Positions 44,279 to 53,284 are shown, numbered from the stretch's first letter. The stretch is 64,000 nucleotides of DNA from Saccharothrix ecbatanensis (GCF_014205015.1 NZ_JACHMO010000001.1:1116001-1180000); one strand, 5' to 3'. Numbers and translations are program-made. Notes: generated by a model from the letters alone, not told the origin.

Positions 44279-45246
44279 CGCGGCACCTCCGAGGATCCGG
44301 TGGAACACGGGTGTTCCCCGCAACCCGAAACCCCGTCTTCCGGCCCGCTTTTGGACACCTCCGGCCGGACTACCGGCCCTGACCGGCCAGTGGTGCCCGA
44401 CACGGAAAGTGACCGTCGAGCCCGCGTGTCGGTCGGAGAAGGAGATCGCGAGAGCGCCAATGAAGCGGCAACCTCATCGACCAACGGATCGGCCGGATCA
44501 GCCGCGACCGCCTCATCACGCAGGTACGCCACCAGCCGCAGCTCGGCTCGCTTGCGTGTCTTGTAGACCGCCCACGTACCGACCTCGCGGCGTGCCGCCC
44601 AGTCCGACACCGGCTCCCGCTCCAACCGGGTCGCCCCGATGAGGTCCGCCTCGGTCGAAGTCAGAACCCCCTCGGCCACCGCACGAGCCAGCACGAGGTC
44701 CGGGTGCCCCCAAGGCGGACGAGGAACGGCGGATCGGAACCCCGGCGCGATCGGCGTCGGCCCGTCCAACGCCTCCGAACGAGCGCGATACCCCGACCGA
44801 TACGCCGCCCACCGCAGCCGAAGCATGATCCGCGGGCGCCCTAGGTCCACCGTCGACAACGCGGTGAGGAACCCGCTCAGCACCTCGGCGTGGATGTCCG
44901 CCTCCCCGACGGCGAAGCACACCGACAACGTCGCCGCCACCGACGTCAACGCCGGCATCGCGACCCCAACGGCGGCGACAGTCCACGTCGCACCCTCGGC
45001 GCGGGAACGCAGAACCAGATGAGTCCACACCGCGTCCTTGGTCGCCTGCCCGCATTGCCTTGCCAACAGCAGGTCGCGGACTTCGTCGAGCGGAAGCCGG
45101 CGATCGGGCAATCCTGGAAACGCCCGGCCGTCCACCGAAACCGGATCAGGCCCGGTGACCAGCCAGATGAACGCGTCCTGCGCGATGTCGAGACAGTTCG
45201 ATTTGACGTCGCCGATGTCGCGGCGACGGAAAGAGTAAGTGGTCAT
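44269..45246 (-). CDS. Sigma region 4-like DNA-binding protein, first T4SS gene
   Basis: A 325-residue protein starting at ATG 45246 (MTTYSFRRRDIGDVKSN). Residues 195-265 resemble sigma-factor region 4: VLTSTEADLIGATRLEREPV, SDWAARREVGTWAVYKTRKR. It is the first gene of the conjugation operon and lies next to the palindrome-rich 45.3-45.5 kb region, which suggests it controls transfer genes. The last 50 residues are Ser/Gly rich. Similar proteins begin transfer operons in related actinomycetes. Confidence 0.75.
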   Translation of the reverse strand: MTTYSFRRRDIGDVKSNCLDIAQDAFIWLVTGPDPVSVDGRAFPGLPDRRLPLDEVRDLLLARQCGQATKDAVWTHLVLRSRAEGATWTVAAVGVAMPALTSVAATLSVCFAVGEADIHAEVLSGFLTALSTVDLGRPRIMLRLRWAAYRSGYRARSEALDGPTPIAPGFRSAVPRPPWGHPDLVLARAVAEGVLTSTEADLIGATRLEREPVSDWAARREVGTWAVYKTRKRAELRLVAYLRDEAVAADPADPLVDEVAASLALSRSPSPTDTRARRSLSVSGTTGRSGPVVRPEVSKSGPEDGVSGCGEHPCSTGSSEVPRCA

Positions 45247-45623
45247 GACGTGACTCCAGCGACGTGGTGCGAACAACGACCAGCCCAGCAAGCCACAGTG
45301 ACTACTACGGAAATGCTAGTCAGTGACTAGAGCGGTGTCGTGTCACCCGGCCGGTTCAGCTAGATCACTACTATTCCCGCCTCGAACTAGGTGCATGAAG
45401 ATCCGAGAGCGCTGGGTCGATCGGCCTGGCTCGATCCGCCCGAAGCAGTGCCTGAACTGCCGTTATAGTCGCGCCGTAGTAGTGATCTAACCCGCTCGCG
45501 AAAGCCTGCGGTGCGGATGCAATCAGGAGATCTACGCCGGACGCATGTCCAAAGCCTGCCCGATAAACGGGGTTCCGGGATGTCAACACCCTCGGAATCG
45601 GGTTGGTCGGAGGCAAGCGACAG
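45247..45623. promoter_or_regulatory. Divergent control region with palindrome and inverted repeats
   Basis: This is the gap between the conjugation operon and the methyltransferase operon. It holds a perfect 15-bp palindrome, CTAGTCAGTGACTAG (45316-45330), and a perfect 13-bp inverted pair, TAGATCACTACTA (45361-45373) and TAGTAGTGATCTA (45477-45489), 103 bp apart. A related GTGACTACTAC lies at 45298-45308. These could be operators for both operons, or part of an origin or transfer site. Confidence 0.6.
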
Positions 45624-46556
45624 ATGTCCCAGAACTGCGCCCCAGAGCCACAACGCGACACCACGCAAGGACGCCGCCGCCAACTCCTCTCGTGCGGTAC
45701 CGCACGAAATCCTCGTTGCCCAGGAGTATCGCGACTGCGAATCCAGCGTCTCGCACAACACCATGGGCCCCTGGGCTACCCGACCACCGTCTGGCCCTGC
45801 GCCCAAGACGATCTCGCGGACGGTCCCAACCCGATCGCCACATGGCTTCTCACCGCAGTGGCCAAGATCGTCACCACCTACACCCGACCCTGCCAACGCG
45901 TCCTACTGCTCGCTTCGCCACCCGACACGGCCCGGCCGCCCGCACCCGCTTCAACCGGACTCCGGACCCGCCTCGCGCGGAACGACTACGACGGACTGCT
46001 CGACGTGGCCCGGACCGTCGCCCGACTCGACCGCGACGTCCATACACGCACCGCTGACTCACAGACCGGATCCGGACCGCGAACCGTCCCCCTGGTCCAG
46101 GACGACGGTCCCGAAGAGTCTCCCGGCCGCCTCCCCGGTCCGTCCGTCATCGCGACCGTGCCGCGACCGGACCGCTTCGATCTGATCATCGCCGCCGCCG
46201 AACCGTTCGCCCTCGACGAGCTTCGCCCGACCAACTGGGCCGGATTCCTCAACCCGAACGGAACCCTCGCCGTCGTCACACATTGTGATCGATCCACTGG
46301 CAGGCTCATCGATCCGGCAGGGCCACTCGTACGCGCCGCGCACCACGCCAGCCTGTCCTACCTCGACCGGATCGCCTTGCTCCAGACCTGCTTTCCCGCC
46401 CCTTCGAGTACCGGCTCGCGCGGCTGTCCGGACGTACCACCCCAGCAGACAACAGCACCTGTCCGGCATATCCAGGCCCACGCCGACCTCTTGCTCTTCA
46501 CCCGCCGCACCGACCTCCTCGGCAGCAACTGCGGCGACGAGACCTCCGATGCGTGA
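45624..46556 (+). CDS. Methyltransferase-like protein, degenerate
   Basis: A 310-residue protein starting at ATG 45624, with GGAGG 11 bases upstream. The C-terminal half is related to the next gene and to DNA methyltransferases: DRFDLIIAAAEPFALDELRP, then FLNPNGTLAVVTHCDRSTG and HADLLLFTRR. A clear SAM-binding GxGxG is missing; the equivalent region reads RVLLLASPPDT. It may be a partner or inactive paralogue of the methyltransferase that it overlaps by 8 bases. Confidence 0.65.
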   Translation: MSQNCAPEPQRDTTQGRRRQLLSCGTARNPRCPGVSRLRIQRLAQHHGPLGYPTTVWPCAQDDLADGPNPIATWLLTAVAKIVTTYTRPCQRVLLLASPPDTARPPAPASTGLRTRLARNDYDGLLDVARTVARLDRDVHTRTADSQTGSGPRTVPLVQDDGPEESPGRLPGPSVIATVPRPDRFDLIIAAAEPFALDELRPTNWAGFLNPNGTLAVVTHCDRSTGRLIDPAGPLVRAAHHASLSYLDRIALLQTCFPAPSSTGSRGCPDVPPQQTTAPVRHIQAHADLLLFTRRTDLLGSNCGDETSDA

Positions 46557-47445
46557 CCGCTTGCCGAGGCCGTCGACTCGCCGGTTGTCGGTCTGGCTGA
46601 CCGGCCAATGTGACCACGCCGCCCAGCTTCACGACAGCGGCTGCGTGCCCGGCACCGAAACCGACGACGACCGCGTCCCACCCGCCATCGCCGCCCACGC
46701 GATCACCACCTACACCCGCCCCGGCGATCTCGTCCTCGACCCGGACTGCGGCACCGGAACCGTCCTCACCGAAGCCCTGCGCGCCGGTCGGCACACCCTC
46801 GGCCTGACGACCGACGCGCGCTGGTGGGCCATTGCCCGCGCCAACGTCACCGCGGCCAGACGCGACGGCGCCTGCCACGACGGCTCGGTACTCGACGCCG
46901 AACCCAAGACACTTGCCACCACCCGCGCCACCGGCTTGGTAGGCCGAGTCGGACTCGTCTTGACCGCCCTGCGCACAACCACCGCTGACCCCGCAGACCC
47001 GGATCGCGACCTCGACTCCGCCTTGAACGACCTCGCCACGACGCTGAACCACTGCGAACCGCTGCTGCGCCCCGACGGACACCTGATCGTCATCGCCCGC
47101 CCTCGGCGACATCCCGACGAAAACCTCGCTGACATCACCACCCGACTGATCACCGCCGGCACCACCGCACGCCTCATCGCGATCGACCGGTGCGTCGCCC
47201 TGACCGCCGAACTACGACGCAACCGCCTGATCACCCGCGCCACATTCGCCGAACGCCACGCAGCCCGCTCATGCGCAACCGGCACACCCTTCGCACTCAC
47301 CGCTCACCACGAAGTCCTCGTCTTCCAGCGCGCCGCCGACACCGAGCGGGTCTCCGCCGCACCCCACCGGCAGACCTCACCCGCGCAGACCACACGACTC
47401 AACCTCTGCGGTCTCGAACACCCGGCCCGGAGGCGAGTCGCATGA
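46549..47445 (+). CDS. DNA methyltransferase-like protein (N4/N6 class)
   Basis: A 298-residue SAM-dependent enzyme. The order is ITTYTRPGDLVLDPDCGTG (motif I) near residue 53, TLGLTTDARWWAIARANV near 83, VGLVLTALRTTTADPADP near 130 and LLRPDGHLIVIARPRRHP near 174. The arrangement with motif I after a TTYTRPGD start resembles DNA methyltransferases of conjugative elements, but the DPPY-type catalytic motif is not clear (ALRTTT is in its place). It overlaps the genes on both sides. Confidence 0.7.
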   Translation: MRDRLPRPSTRRLSVWLTGQCDHAAQLHDSGCVPGTETDDDRVPPAIAAHAITTYTRPGDLVLDPDCGTGTVLTEALRAGRHTLGLTTDARWWAIARANVTAARRDGACHDGSVLDAEPKTLATTRATGLVGRVGLVLTALRTTTADPADPDRDLDSALNDLATTLNHCEPLLRPDGHLIVIARPRRHPDENLADITTRLITAGTTARLIAIDRCVALTAELRRNRLITRATFAERHAARSCATGTPFALTAHHEVLVFQRAADTERVSAAPHRQTSPAQTTRLNLCGLEHPARRRVA

Positions 47446-47537
47446 CCACCTGCCTGCTCTGCGTCCCGTCTAACGGTCTCGACATCTCGCCACCTGCCGA
47501 CACGACGCCTCAACTCGTCCAGGCGAGCAGCACATGA
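47442..47537 (+). CDS. 31-codon coupled micro-ORF
   Basis: ATG 47442 lies in the stop of the upstream methyltransferase gene (ATGA), and its own stop (47535-47537) overlaps the ATG of the cytosine methyltransferase (ATGA). The product would be 31 residues (MTTCLLCVPSNGLDISPPAD, then TTPQLVQASST) with a CxxC pair. Double coupling suggests it is translated, at least to carry ribosomes to the next gene. Confidence 0.5.
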   Translation: MTTCLLCVPSNGLDISPPADTTPQLVQASST

Positions 47538-48874
47538 CCGTCCCGGATGACGTCTCCTCGCGCCCCACAGCCGAACAGAACCTCGTCCTCGGCTCGCTGT
47601 GCACCGGCTACGGAGGCTTGGACCTCGGCGTGCTCGCCGCCCTCGGCGGAGGCCGCGTCGCCTGGGTCGCCGACCCCGACCCGCACGTCCGCACCATCCT
47701 CGCCACCCGAGCACCAGGCGTGCCCAACCTCGGCGACATCAGCACCGTCGACTGGGACCACGTCGAAGAGGTCGACATCATCACCGCCGGCTTCCCGTGC
47801 CAGGACATCAGCGCAGCCGGCAAAGGCCTCGGCATCCGGAAGGGAGCCCGCAGTGGCATCTGGCGATACGTCGTCGAAGCCGTTCGTCGTCTACGACCGC
47901 CGATCCTCATCGTGGAGAACGTCGCGGCGTTGCGCTGGCGCAACGGCGGGCTCGGCGCCGTACTCGGCGACCTGGCCGACATCGGGTATGACGCGAACTG
48001 GGCAAGCGTTCGCGCCTCCGACGTCGGCGCCCCTCACCGCCGCGAGCGCGTCTTCATCCTCGCCTTCCCGCAAGGCACGCGATTCATCGCCGATCACGAC
48101 ACCGGCGCCGCGACCGATCGAGGTCGTCGTCCGACTGCTGCCCACGCCGACCGCCAGCGACTCGCGAGCCTCCGCGCGGCTGACCCACCGAAAGCCCAAC
48201 CTCAGCCGACGGCCATCGGACGCCTCGCTGACCGACGCCGTGCGACTGCTCCCCACACCGGAGGGCAGCAACCCCAACGACGGCGAATCACCCTCGACCT
48301 GGCTCGCCCGTCAGACGACGCACAAGACCAGAGGAATCAACGGCAACGGCATGGGGATGCCGCTCTCCATCACGGTCCGGCTCCTGCCAACCCCGAGAGC
48401 GACCGACCGCGGCACAACCCAGAAGTCAAGCCCCGGATTCCGTCCACTGTTGAGCCAGCAGGTGCTCCGTCTACTGCCGACACCACGTGCCACCGAAGGG
48501 GTCGGCGGGTCGCCAAGACAACGAGGCTCAAAGGGCGATCTGACCTTGTCGTCGACGATCCTCCGACTGCCGGTGACACCTGGGGTGACTACGCACCTGC
48601 CATCGAGCGATGGGAATCGAGCCTAGGTAGGGCCGTTCCTGCGCCGACCGAACAGGGAAAGCAGGGACGCCCCATGCTGGCGCCACGCCTGGTGGAGTGG
48701 CTCATGGGTCTACCCGAAGGCTGGGTTACCGACCTCTCGCTCAAACGGGTGGCACAGCTTCGTGCACTTGGCAATGGCGTCGTCCCCCAGCAGGCGGCGT
48801 ACGCCGTGCATCTCATGCTGGCCGACCTCGTGACCTTCGAAACCACGAGCGAAGACGAGGGACAAGCGGCATGA
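47534..48874 (+). CDS. C5-cytosine DNA methyltransferase with two compensating frameshifts
   Basis: A Dcm-type enzyme. Motif I is near residue 20 (GSLCTGYGGLDLG), the catalytic PCQ has Cys89 (GFPCQDISAAGKG), ENV is at 128-130 and RRERVFIL near 170. From about 48100 to 48560 the plain frame loses sense, while the +1 frame carries five copies of a RLLPTP-like unit (48131, 48239, 48377, 48466, 48564) typical of the variable region of phage and mobile-element enzymes. The original frame then resumes with GDYAPAIERW, PRLVEWLMGLPEGWVTDLS and LRALGNGVVPQQAA. Two opposite frameshifts, or sequence errors, are implied. The gene overlaps both neighbours by 4 bases. Confidence 0.8.
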   Translation: MTVPDDVSSRPTAEQNLVLGSLCTGYGGLDLGVLAALGGGRVAWVADPDPHVRTILATRAPGVPNLGDISTVDWDHVEEVDIITAGFPCQDISAAGKGLGIRKGARSGIWRYVVEAVRRLRPPILIVENVAALRWRNGGLGAVLGDLADIGYDANWASVRASDVGAPHRRERVFILAFPQGTRFIADHDTGAATDRGRRPTAAHADRQRLASLRAADPPKAQPQPTAIGRLADRRRATAPHTGGQQPQRRRITLDLARPSDDAQDQRNQRQRHGDAALHHGPAPANPESDRPRHNPEVKPRIPSTVEPAGAPSTADTTCHRRGRRVAKTTRLKGRSDLVVDDPPTAGDTWGDYAPAIERWESSLGRAVPAPTEQGKQGRPMLAPRLVEWLMGLPEGWVTDLSLKRVAQLRALGNGVVPQQAAYAVHLMLADLVTFETTSEDEGQAA

Positions 48875-50254
48875 CACCTCCAACTCGACTGCCCGTCGCT
48901 ACGCCGTCACTCCGTCTGCTGTCGCTCGGGGCGGGCGTGCAGAGCACCACTGTCCTACTGCTCGCCTGTGAAGGCACCATCCCCAAGTTCGACTACGCGC
49001 TGTTCGCAGACACGGGCTGGGAACCAAGAGCCGTCTACGCCAACCTGGACCGACTCCGCACCTTCGCCGGATCGAAAGGCATACCCGTACGCACGGTTAC
49101 CGCAGGCAACATCCGCACCGACGCACTCGACCCCGGGCACCGGTTCGTCTCCATGCCCCTGCACAAGGCGATCGCGACGCGCTGACCGCTTTGGCTGAAC
49201 GGCTAGCCAAGATCCCAACGCCAGCCGGCCCGACTCCTGAACAACTCGGCACCGATCGCGCATTCGTCGCCTTGAGCTCTGTCCAGAACAGCATTACAGG
49301 AGGCCGGCCATGATCGTGCCGTCGCCATCCACTGGCCTACTGCGTCCCGCCGATGTCAGCGGTCCAGACACGAACTACGAAGTCGTCTGGCTGCGTTTCG
49401 TCAACGTAGCCATCCGATGCTGGCCGAAGATCGTCCCACGGCCCCTGCCCCGGACGCGCATCGTCGAGAAACTCCTCCGCGATGGCGGCGAGCGGGACAT
49501 CAAGCTCGACTCGCGACCGGAAGGGCAGCTCATCGCCCGGCAGCGATGCAGTCGAGCACCTCAGCTGCCCCGCCTGCTGGTCATGCCACACATAGAACGT
49601 CACTTGCCCGTCATAGCCCAGCGAGCGGACCCGCTCGCGCAGGATCGACGCACACTCCTCAAACGCTGCCACGACCTCGTGAGCCGACAACGAGCCGCGT
49701 TCATCGATCGAGGTCGAGAGCGACCATGTGTTCTCTCGAGCCTCGATGTTTCTCGCAGCCGGGTCGACTACCAACGGCTCATCCGCGACCTCGCGGATCC
49801 ATCTCAGCAACACCGCTTCAGGATGTCAGACCAGCCCGCCGAGGCGCGCGAGAGTTGCGGCTGTAGCTGCCGACCTCGTGCCGCAGTCCGGTGCCGCAGG
49901 CTTGGCCGTGATCGTTCTCGGATATTCGCAATAACTTGCCCGTTCCACGGCAACTCCGGCTGGCGCTGGATCCGCGACAACGACCCCGACGGCTGGGCCG
50001 AGGCGGTTGAGTTCGACAGGGCCATCCGCCGCGGTCACCCGCGCGCCACCGCGCAAGGACGCCCTCTGCGCGGGCAGTACCTCCTCCACCGCTCCTACCT
50101 CCCCTTGGATCAGGTCGACCTCGACGCTCCGGCGAAGCGCAGACGACACCACCGGTTGCTCGCCGTCGACCCGGTAGAAGAGGCCGATCCTGACGGATGC
50201 TCGCCGTGGACATGCCGATCCGGTGCGTCGGTCGACACCGAAGCGGCTGCGTGA
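48871..50254 (+). pseudogene. PAPS-reductase-like gene split by an insert
   Basis: ATG 48871 opens LRLLSLGAGVQSTTVLLLAC, the nucleotide loop of the PAPS reductase/alpha-hydrolase family, then FDYALFADTGWEPRAVYANL, and stops after HRFVSMPLHKAIATR at 49185. The missing end appears at about 49920-50254: CPFHGNSGWRWIRDNDPDGW, AVEFDRAIRRGHPRATAQG, then LHRSYLPLDQVDLD and DGCSPWTCRSGA. About 110 residues of the family's middle are replaced by roughly 735 bp that carry the 49337-49813 gene. Such proteins on phages and mobile elements are thought to act on DNA or nucleotides with methyltransferases. Confidence 0.7.
49337..49813 (-). CDS. Hypothetical protein inside the split gene
   Basis: A 158-residue acidic protein (MLLRWIREVADEPLVVDPAA) with balanced composition and a plausible alpha/beta order (VTFYVWHDQQAGQLRCST, FRSRVELDVPLAAIAEEFL). 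It runs against the surrounding operon. It sits in DNA that replaces the middle of the PAPS-reductase-like gene. No family was recognised. Confidence 0.6.
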   Translation of the reverse strand: MLLRWIREVADEPLVVDPAARNIEARENTWSLSTSIDERGSLSAHEVVAAFEECASILRERVRSLGYDGQVTFYVWHDQQAGQLRCSTASLPGDELPFRSRVELDVPLAAIAEEFLDDARPGQGPWDDLRPASDGYVDETQPDDFVVRVWTADIGGTQ

Positions 50255-50368
50255 CGGTGGTGCCGGCCACGATCGGGGTATCGGCCGTTCGGGGCGGAGG
50301 GCGCTACTTTTCGTCGGCGGCCCGCGGCCATGCCGTGGGCGTCGCGCTGATCATTCGGGGGGTGAGGC

Positions 50369-50689
50369 ATGGAGTCCGCTGATGCCGGTCAGTTCGTGCG
50401 TGTCGTCCTGCCGGACGAGGTCGTCGAGTGCCTCGCCGCGTTGACGACGCTCGCACGTGTCTGGGCGGAGCGGGCTCCGGCCGATCCTGATGCGTTGCTG
50501 ACGGCCGAGCAGTTGGGGGAGTTGCTCCAGCTCTCGCCCCGGACGCTCAAGGACCAGGCCGCTGCCGGGGTGCTGCCGCATCACCGGTTCGGCAAGCACT
50601 ACCGGTTCTCCCGCAGCGACATCAGCGCGATCCTGCGGCTCTCCGAACAGTCGGAGAAGCCGCAGCGCAGGCGCCTGAACATCGCCTGA
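50369..50689 (+). CDS. Excisionase-like helix-turn-helix protein
   Basis: A 106-residue protein. Residues 43-95 form an excisionase/MerR-type winged helix (LLTAEQLGELLQLSPRTLKD, then HHRFGKHYRFSRSDISAIL). It lies 45 bases before the integrase gene in the same direction, the usual Xis-Int arrangement. The start is ATG 50369 behind GGGGTGAGG. It would direct excision of the element. Confidence 0.85.
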   Translation: MESADAGQFVRVVLPDEVVECLAALTTLARVWAERAPADPDALLTAEQLGELLQLSPRTLKDQAAAGVLPHHRFGKHYRFSRSDISAILRLSEQSEKPQRRRLNIA

Positions 50690-50734
50690 CGGGCGGTGCC
50701 GGTGCCTTCCCCACCAGATCATGAAAGGACACAC

Positions 50735-52123
50735 GTGGCATACGGACAACCAGACGGATCGAACGGGTGGCGATCCCGGTATAAGCGGCCGGACGGCAGC
50801 CGGGGGAGCAAGGCGGGATTCCCCTCAGAGAAGGCCGCCGAGGAGTGGGGCGCGGAGCAAGAGGCGTTGATTCGTCGGAACATGTGGATCGACCCGCGTG
50901 ACGCGGAGACGCCGTTCGGTGAGTTCGCCGAGGAGTGGTACGCGGCGGTGACGCCGCGCCTGGAACTCAACACCAGGGTCAAGTACCGGTCTTACCTCGA
51001 CAACCACCTGCTGCCGCGGTGGCGGGCATGGCCGATGATCGGCATCTTCAACGGCTACGTCGAGATCGAGCGGTGGCTGTCGTGGCTGCACGATGAGGAG
51101 TTCGCCGAGTCGAGCATCGCTTCGATCTTCGCCACATTCTCGACGATCCTCAACGCCGGTGTCCGGGCGAAGGTCATCCCGGCGAATCCCTGCTACGGCG
51201 TCAGGGTCACCGGTGGTGAGTTCGAGAACGAGCGGCTGCTGGCTACACCGGTGCAGGTGCTACGGGCGGCCATGAGGTTGTTCGAGTCAGAGATGGGCCT
51301 GTCCGGCTTCACGCTGTGCCTGCTCGACTTCTACACCGGAGGTCGCTGGAGCGAACTCGTCGGCCAGGAGCGGCACGAGTACGACGAGGCCGAGCGGGCG
51401 ATCACCGTCCGGTATCCGCTCAAGGAGGTCAACGGGAAGCTGTGGAAGGCGGGAGTGGAGGTGTCGCACGAACGGCCTTCGTCACGGCCTGATGTGGGCC
51501 ACGTCACTCCTCGTCGGACCAAGGGCAAACGCGGAAGGGCGAAGACGCCCGCAGGGACGAGGCCGATTGTGCTGCCGCCGAGCATTGCTGTGTTCTACGA
51601 GACACTGCTCGACAGCCATCGCGGGTCGTTTGTGTTCACGTCGCCGGACGGCACGCTGCTACGCCGGTCGAACTTCCGGCAGCGGTTCTGGCGGCCGGCG
51701 TGGGACGGGCGCAAGCCGGACCAGCCGAGTGCTCGTGGTCATGTTCCGGCGATCCTGCCGTGGATCACCTTTCACGAGGGGCGGCACACCCACGCGACGT
51801 GGATGGTCGAGGACGGGGTGCCGCAGGTCGCACGCCGGGCTCGCCTCGGGCAGAAGATGAAGGGCATCGCCAGGGTCTACGACCATGTGACGAGCGTCAT
51901 GAAAGCCCAGCTGATCAACGGCCTCGAAGCCCGCTGGCTCGGATCGCTGCTGGCGCTCCGGGAGGACGAGCTGGCCGCAATCATCGGATGGTTCCCGCAC
52001 CTGCGGGCCACCGTCGCTGAGCTACGAGCACTACCGTCCGAGCGGGCCATCGCCTTTTCATCGCCTTTGATCTTGCACAACACGCAAGAAGCCCGGCCTC
52101 AAGATCGAGGACCGGGCTTCTGA
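50735..52123 (+). CDS. int: Tyrosine site-specific integrase
   Basis: A 462-residue integrase. An Arm/SAM-like N-terminal part (TPFGEFAEEWYAAVTPRLEL) precedes the catalytic domain, with Arg204 in YTGGRWSELVG, His347 and Arg350 in TFHEGRHTHATWM, and the nucleophile Tyr382 in IARVYDHVT. GTG 50735 follows AAAGGA by 7 bases. An upstream open frame was not used. The gene ends 15 bases before the 3' end of tRNA-Val(GAC), so that tRNA is the likely attachment site. Confidence 0.93.
   Translation: MAYGQPDGSNGWRSRYKRPDGSRGSKAGFPSEKAAEEWGAEQEALIRRNMWIDPRDAETPFGEFAEEWYAAVTPRLELNTRVKYRSYLDNHLLPRWRAWPMIGIFNGYVEIERWLSWLHDEEFAESSIASIFATFSTILNAGVRAKVIPANPCYGVRVTGGEFENERLLATPVQVLRAAMRLFESEMGLSGFTLCLLDFYTGGRWSELVGQERHEYDEAERAITVRYPLKEVNGKLWKAGVEVSHERPSSRPDVGHVTPRRTKGKRGRAKTPAGTRPIVLPPSIAVFYETLLDSHRGSFVFTSPDGTLLRRSNFRQRFWRPAWDGRKPDQPSARGHVPAILPWITFHEGRHTHATWMVEDGVPQVARRARLGQKMKGIARVYDHVTSVMKAQLINGLEARWLGSLLALREDELAAIIGWFPHLRATVAELRALPSERAIAFSSPLILHNTQEARPQDRGPGF
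52087..52121 (+). terminator. Hairpin at the integrase end
   Basis: AGAAGCCCGG (52087-52096) pairs perfectly with CCGGGCTTCT (52112-52121). It overlaps the last codons of the integrase and lies between it and the convergent tRNA genes, so it may stop transcription from both sides. Confidence 0.75.
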
Positions 52124-52137
52124 CCTGCGTATATCGC

Positions 52138-52212
<75 letters not shown>

Positions 52213-52213
52213 G

Positions 52214-52285
52214 AGGCGGAGACGGGAATCGAACCCGTGTACAGGGCTTTGCAGGCCCTTGCCTAAGCCACTCGGCCACTCCGCC
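52214..52285 (-). tRNA. tRNA-Cys(GCA)
   Basis: Acceptor GGCGGAG/CTCCGCC, anticodon loop CTGCAAA with GCA, T arm ACGGGTTCGATTCCCGT. It is one base from tRNA-Val(GAC); CCA is not encoded. Confidence 0.97.
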
Positions 52286-52342
52286 ATGATTCCCGAAGGC
52301 TAGCACTCAGGAGTCTGGCCTGAGCCCAAGGGCCCTCTGCCG

Positions 52343-52415
52343 AGCGGATGACGAGACTCGAACTCGCGACCCTCACCTTGGCAAGGTGATGCGCTACCAA
52401 CTGCGCTACATCCGC
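52343..52415 (-). tRNA. tRNA-Gly(GCC)
   Basis: Acceptor GCGGATG/CATCCGC, anticodon loop TTGCCAA with GCC, T arm GCGAGTTCGAGTCTCGT. It is the first gene of a three-tRNA cluster read on the minus strand. Confidence 0.97.
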
Positions 52416-52559
52416 ATGCTCCGTGGATTTCTTGGAACTTTTCCCTTTTGGGGCTGTCGTTCCCGTCTTCCCCGGTGCGAGAGGAACTTTATTACATGCA
52501 CCGCAGCGGGATCAAATCGGGGGTCCCTTGATCTCCCCGCGAGCCCGCTACCTGCACTT

Positions 52560-52985
52560 TTACGTCAGATCGTTGGAGATGAGGTGGGTCAGCGCCTCGT
52601 CGACGTCCACCCACAGGTGCTCGTTCCCGGGCACCACGACGTCGTACGTCCGGTCGAGGAAGTCGGCCAGTTCCTGCGCCGACGCCTCGAACATGGCGTG
52701 GCCGGACGGCGAGCTCAGTTCGATCACCACGACCTCGGGGTCGTCGGCCGCGGGGCGGATTCGGACGTCGCCGTCGCCCGCGTCGGCGATCAGGCCGTCG
52801 GCGAGCAGATCGCGGGCGAACACCCACTCCACCCAACCGGCACGACCGGTTCGGAACGCGGCGACTACCGCGTACGGGTCCTTCGTGTCATAGCGAAGCT
52901 CCACCTGCACGGGGACGGCCGGGGTCCTCGGTGCCAGTAGGTCGAACACCGCTGTCGAGCGGAGTGTCACGTGGTCGTTGCGCAT
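52560..52985 (-). CDS. SsgA-family sporulation/cell-division regulator
   Basis: A 141-residue protein with the SsgA-like fold: VQVELRYDTKDPYAVVAAF near residue 27, then WVFARDLLADGL near 53, GDVRIRPAADD and VVIELSSPSGHAMFEASAQE near 90. SsgA-like proteins are unique to actinomycetes and help place FtsZ during sporulation. The closest type is SsgB, the member shared by non-Streptomyces genera, but the symbol is not certain. It begins at ATG 52985. Confidence 0.92.
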   Translation of the reverse strand: MRNDHVTLRSTAVFDLLAPRTPAVPVQVELRYDTKDPYAVVAAFRTGRAGWVEWVFARDLLADGLIADAGDGDVRIRPAADDPEVVVIELSSPSGHAMFEASAQELADFLDRTYDVVVPGNEHLWVDVDEALTHLISNDLT

Positions 52986-53284
52986 CGTCGCTACCCTCTT
53001 CTCCCTTCCCGGCCAATGGAACGACCGAGCTCTCTACTTGTGACGGATATGTGGTGCGAAACGCTCGACTCCAGGTGGTTTATCACCCGATCGGTGCCAT
53101 ATCACTCCACTAGGCGACCGACTCGATGCGTTCCGTGTCCACTGCGTCCGGCTCGCTCCCATCTTGCTGGGTTTGGCCCGTACTCGGTACCGGCTGTTGC
53201 GCGAATGTTGGACGCGCGGGGCTCTCTGGTGGCTGCCCCGCACGGCCTACCGTGCCGTCCGCCCGACCGGTGTCCCACCGACGC

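Noticed and set aside
49310..50254. Plus-strand open frame of 314 codons with a good ribosome site
   Set aside because: Its first 200 codons are antisense to the 49337-49813 gene. Only the tail is meaningful, and it belongs to the split PAPS-reductase-like gene.
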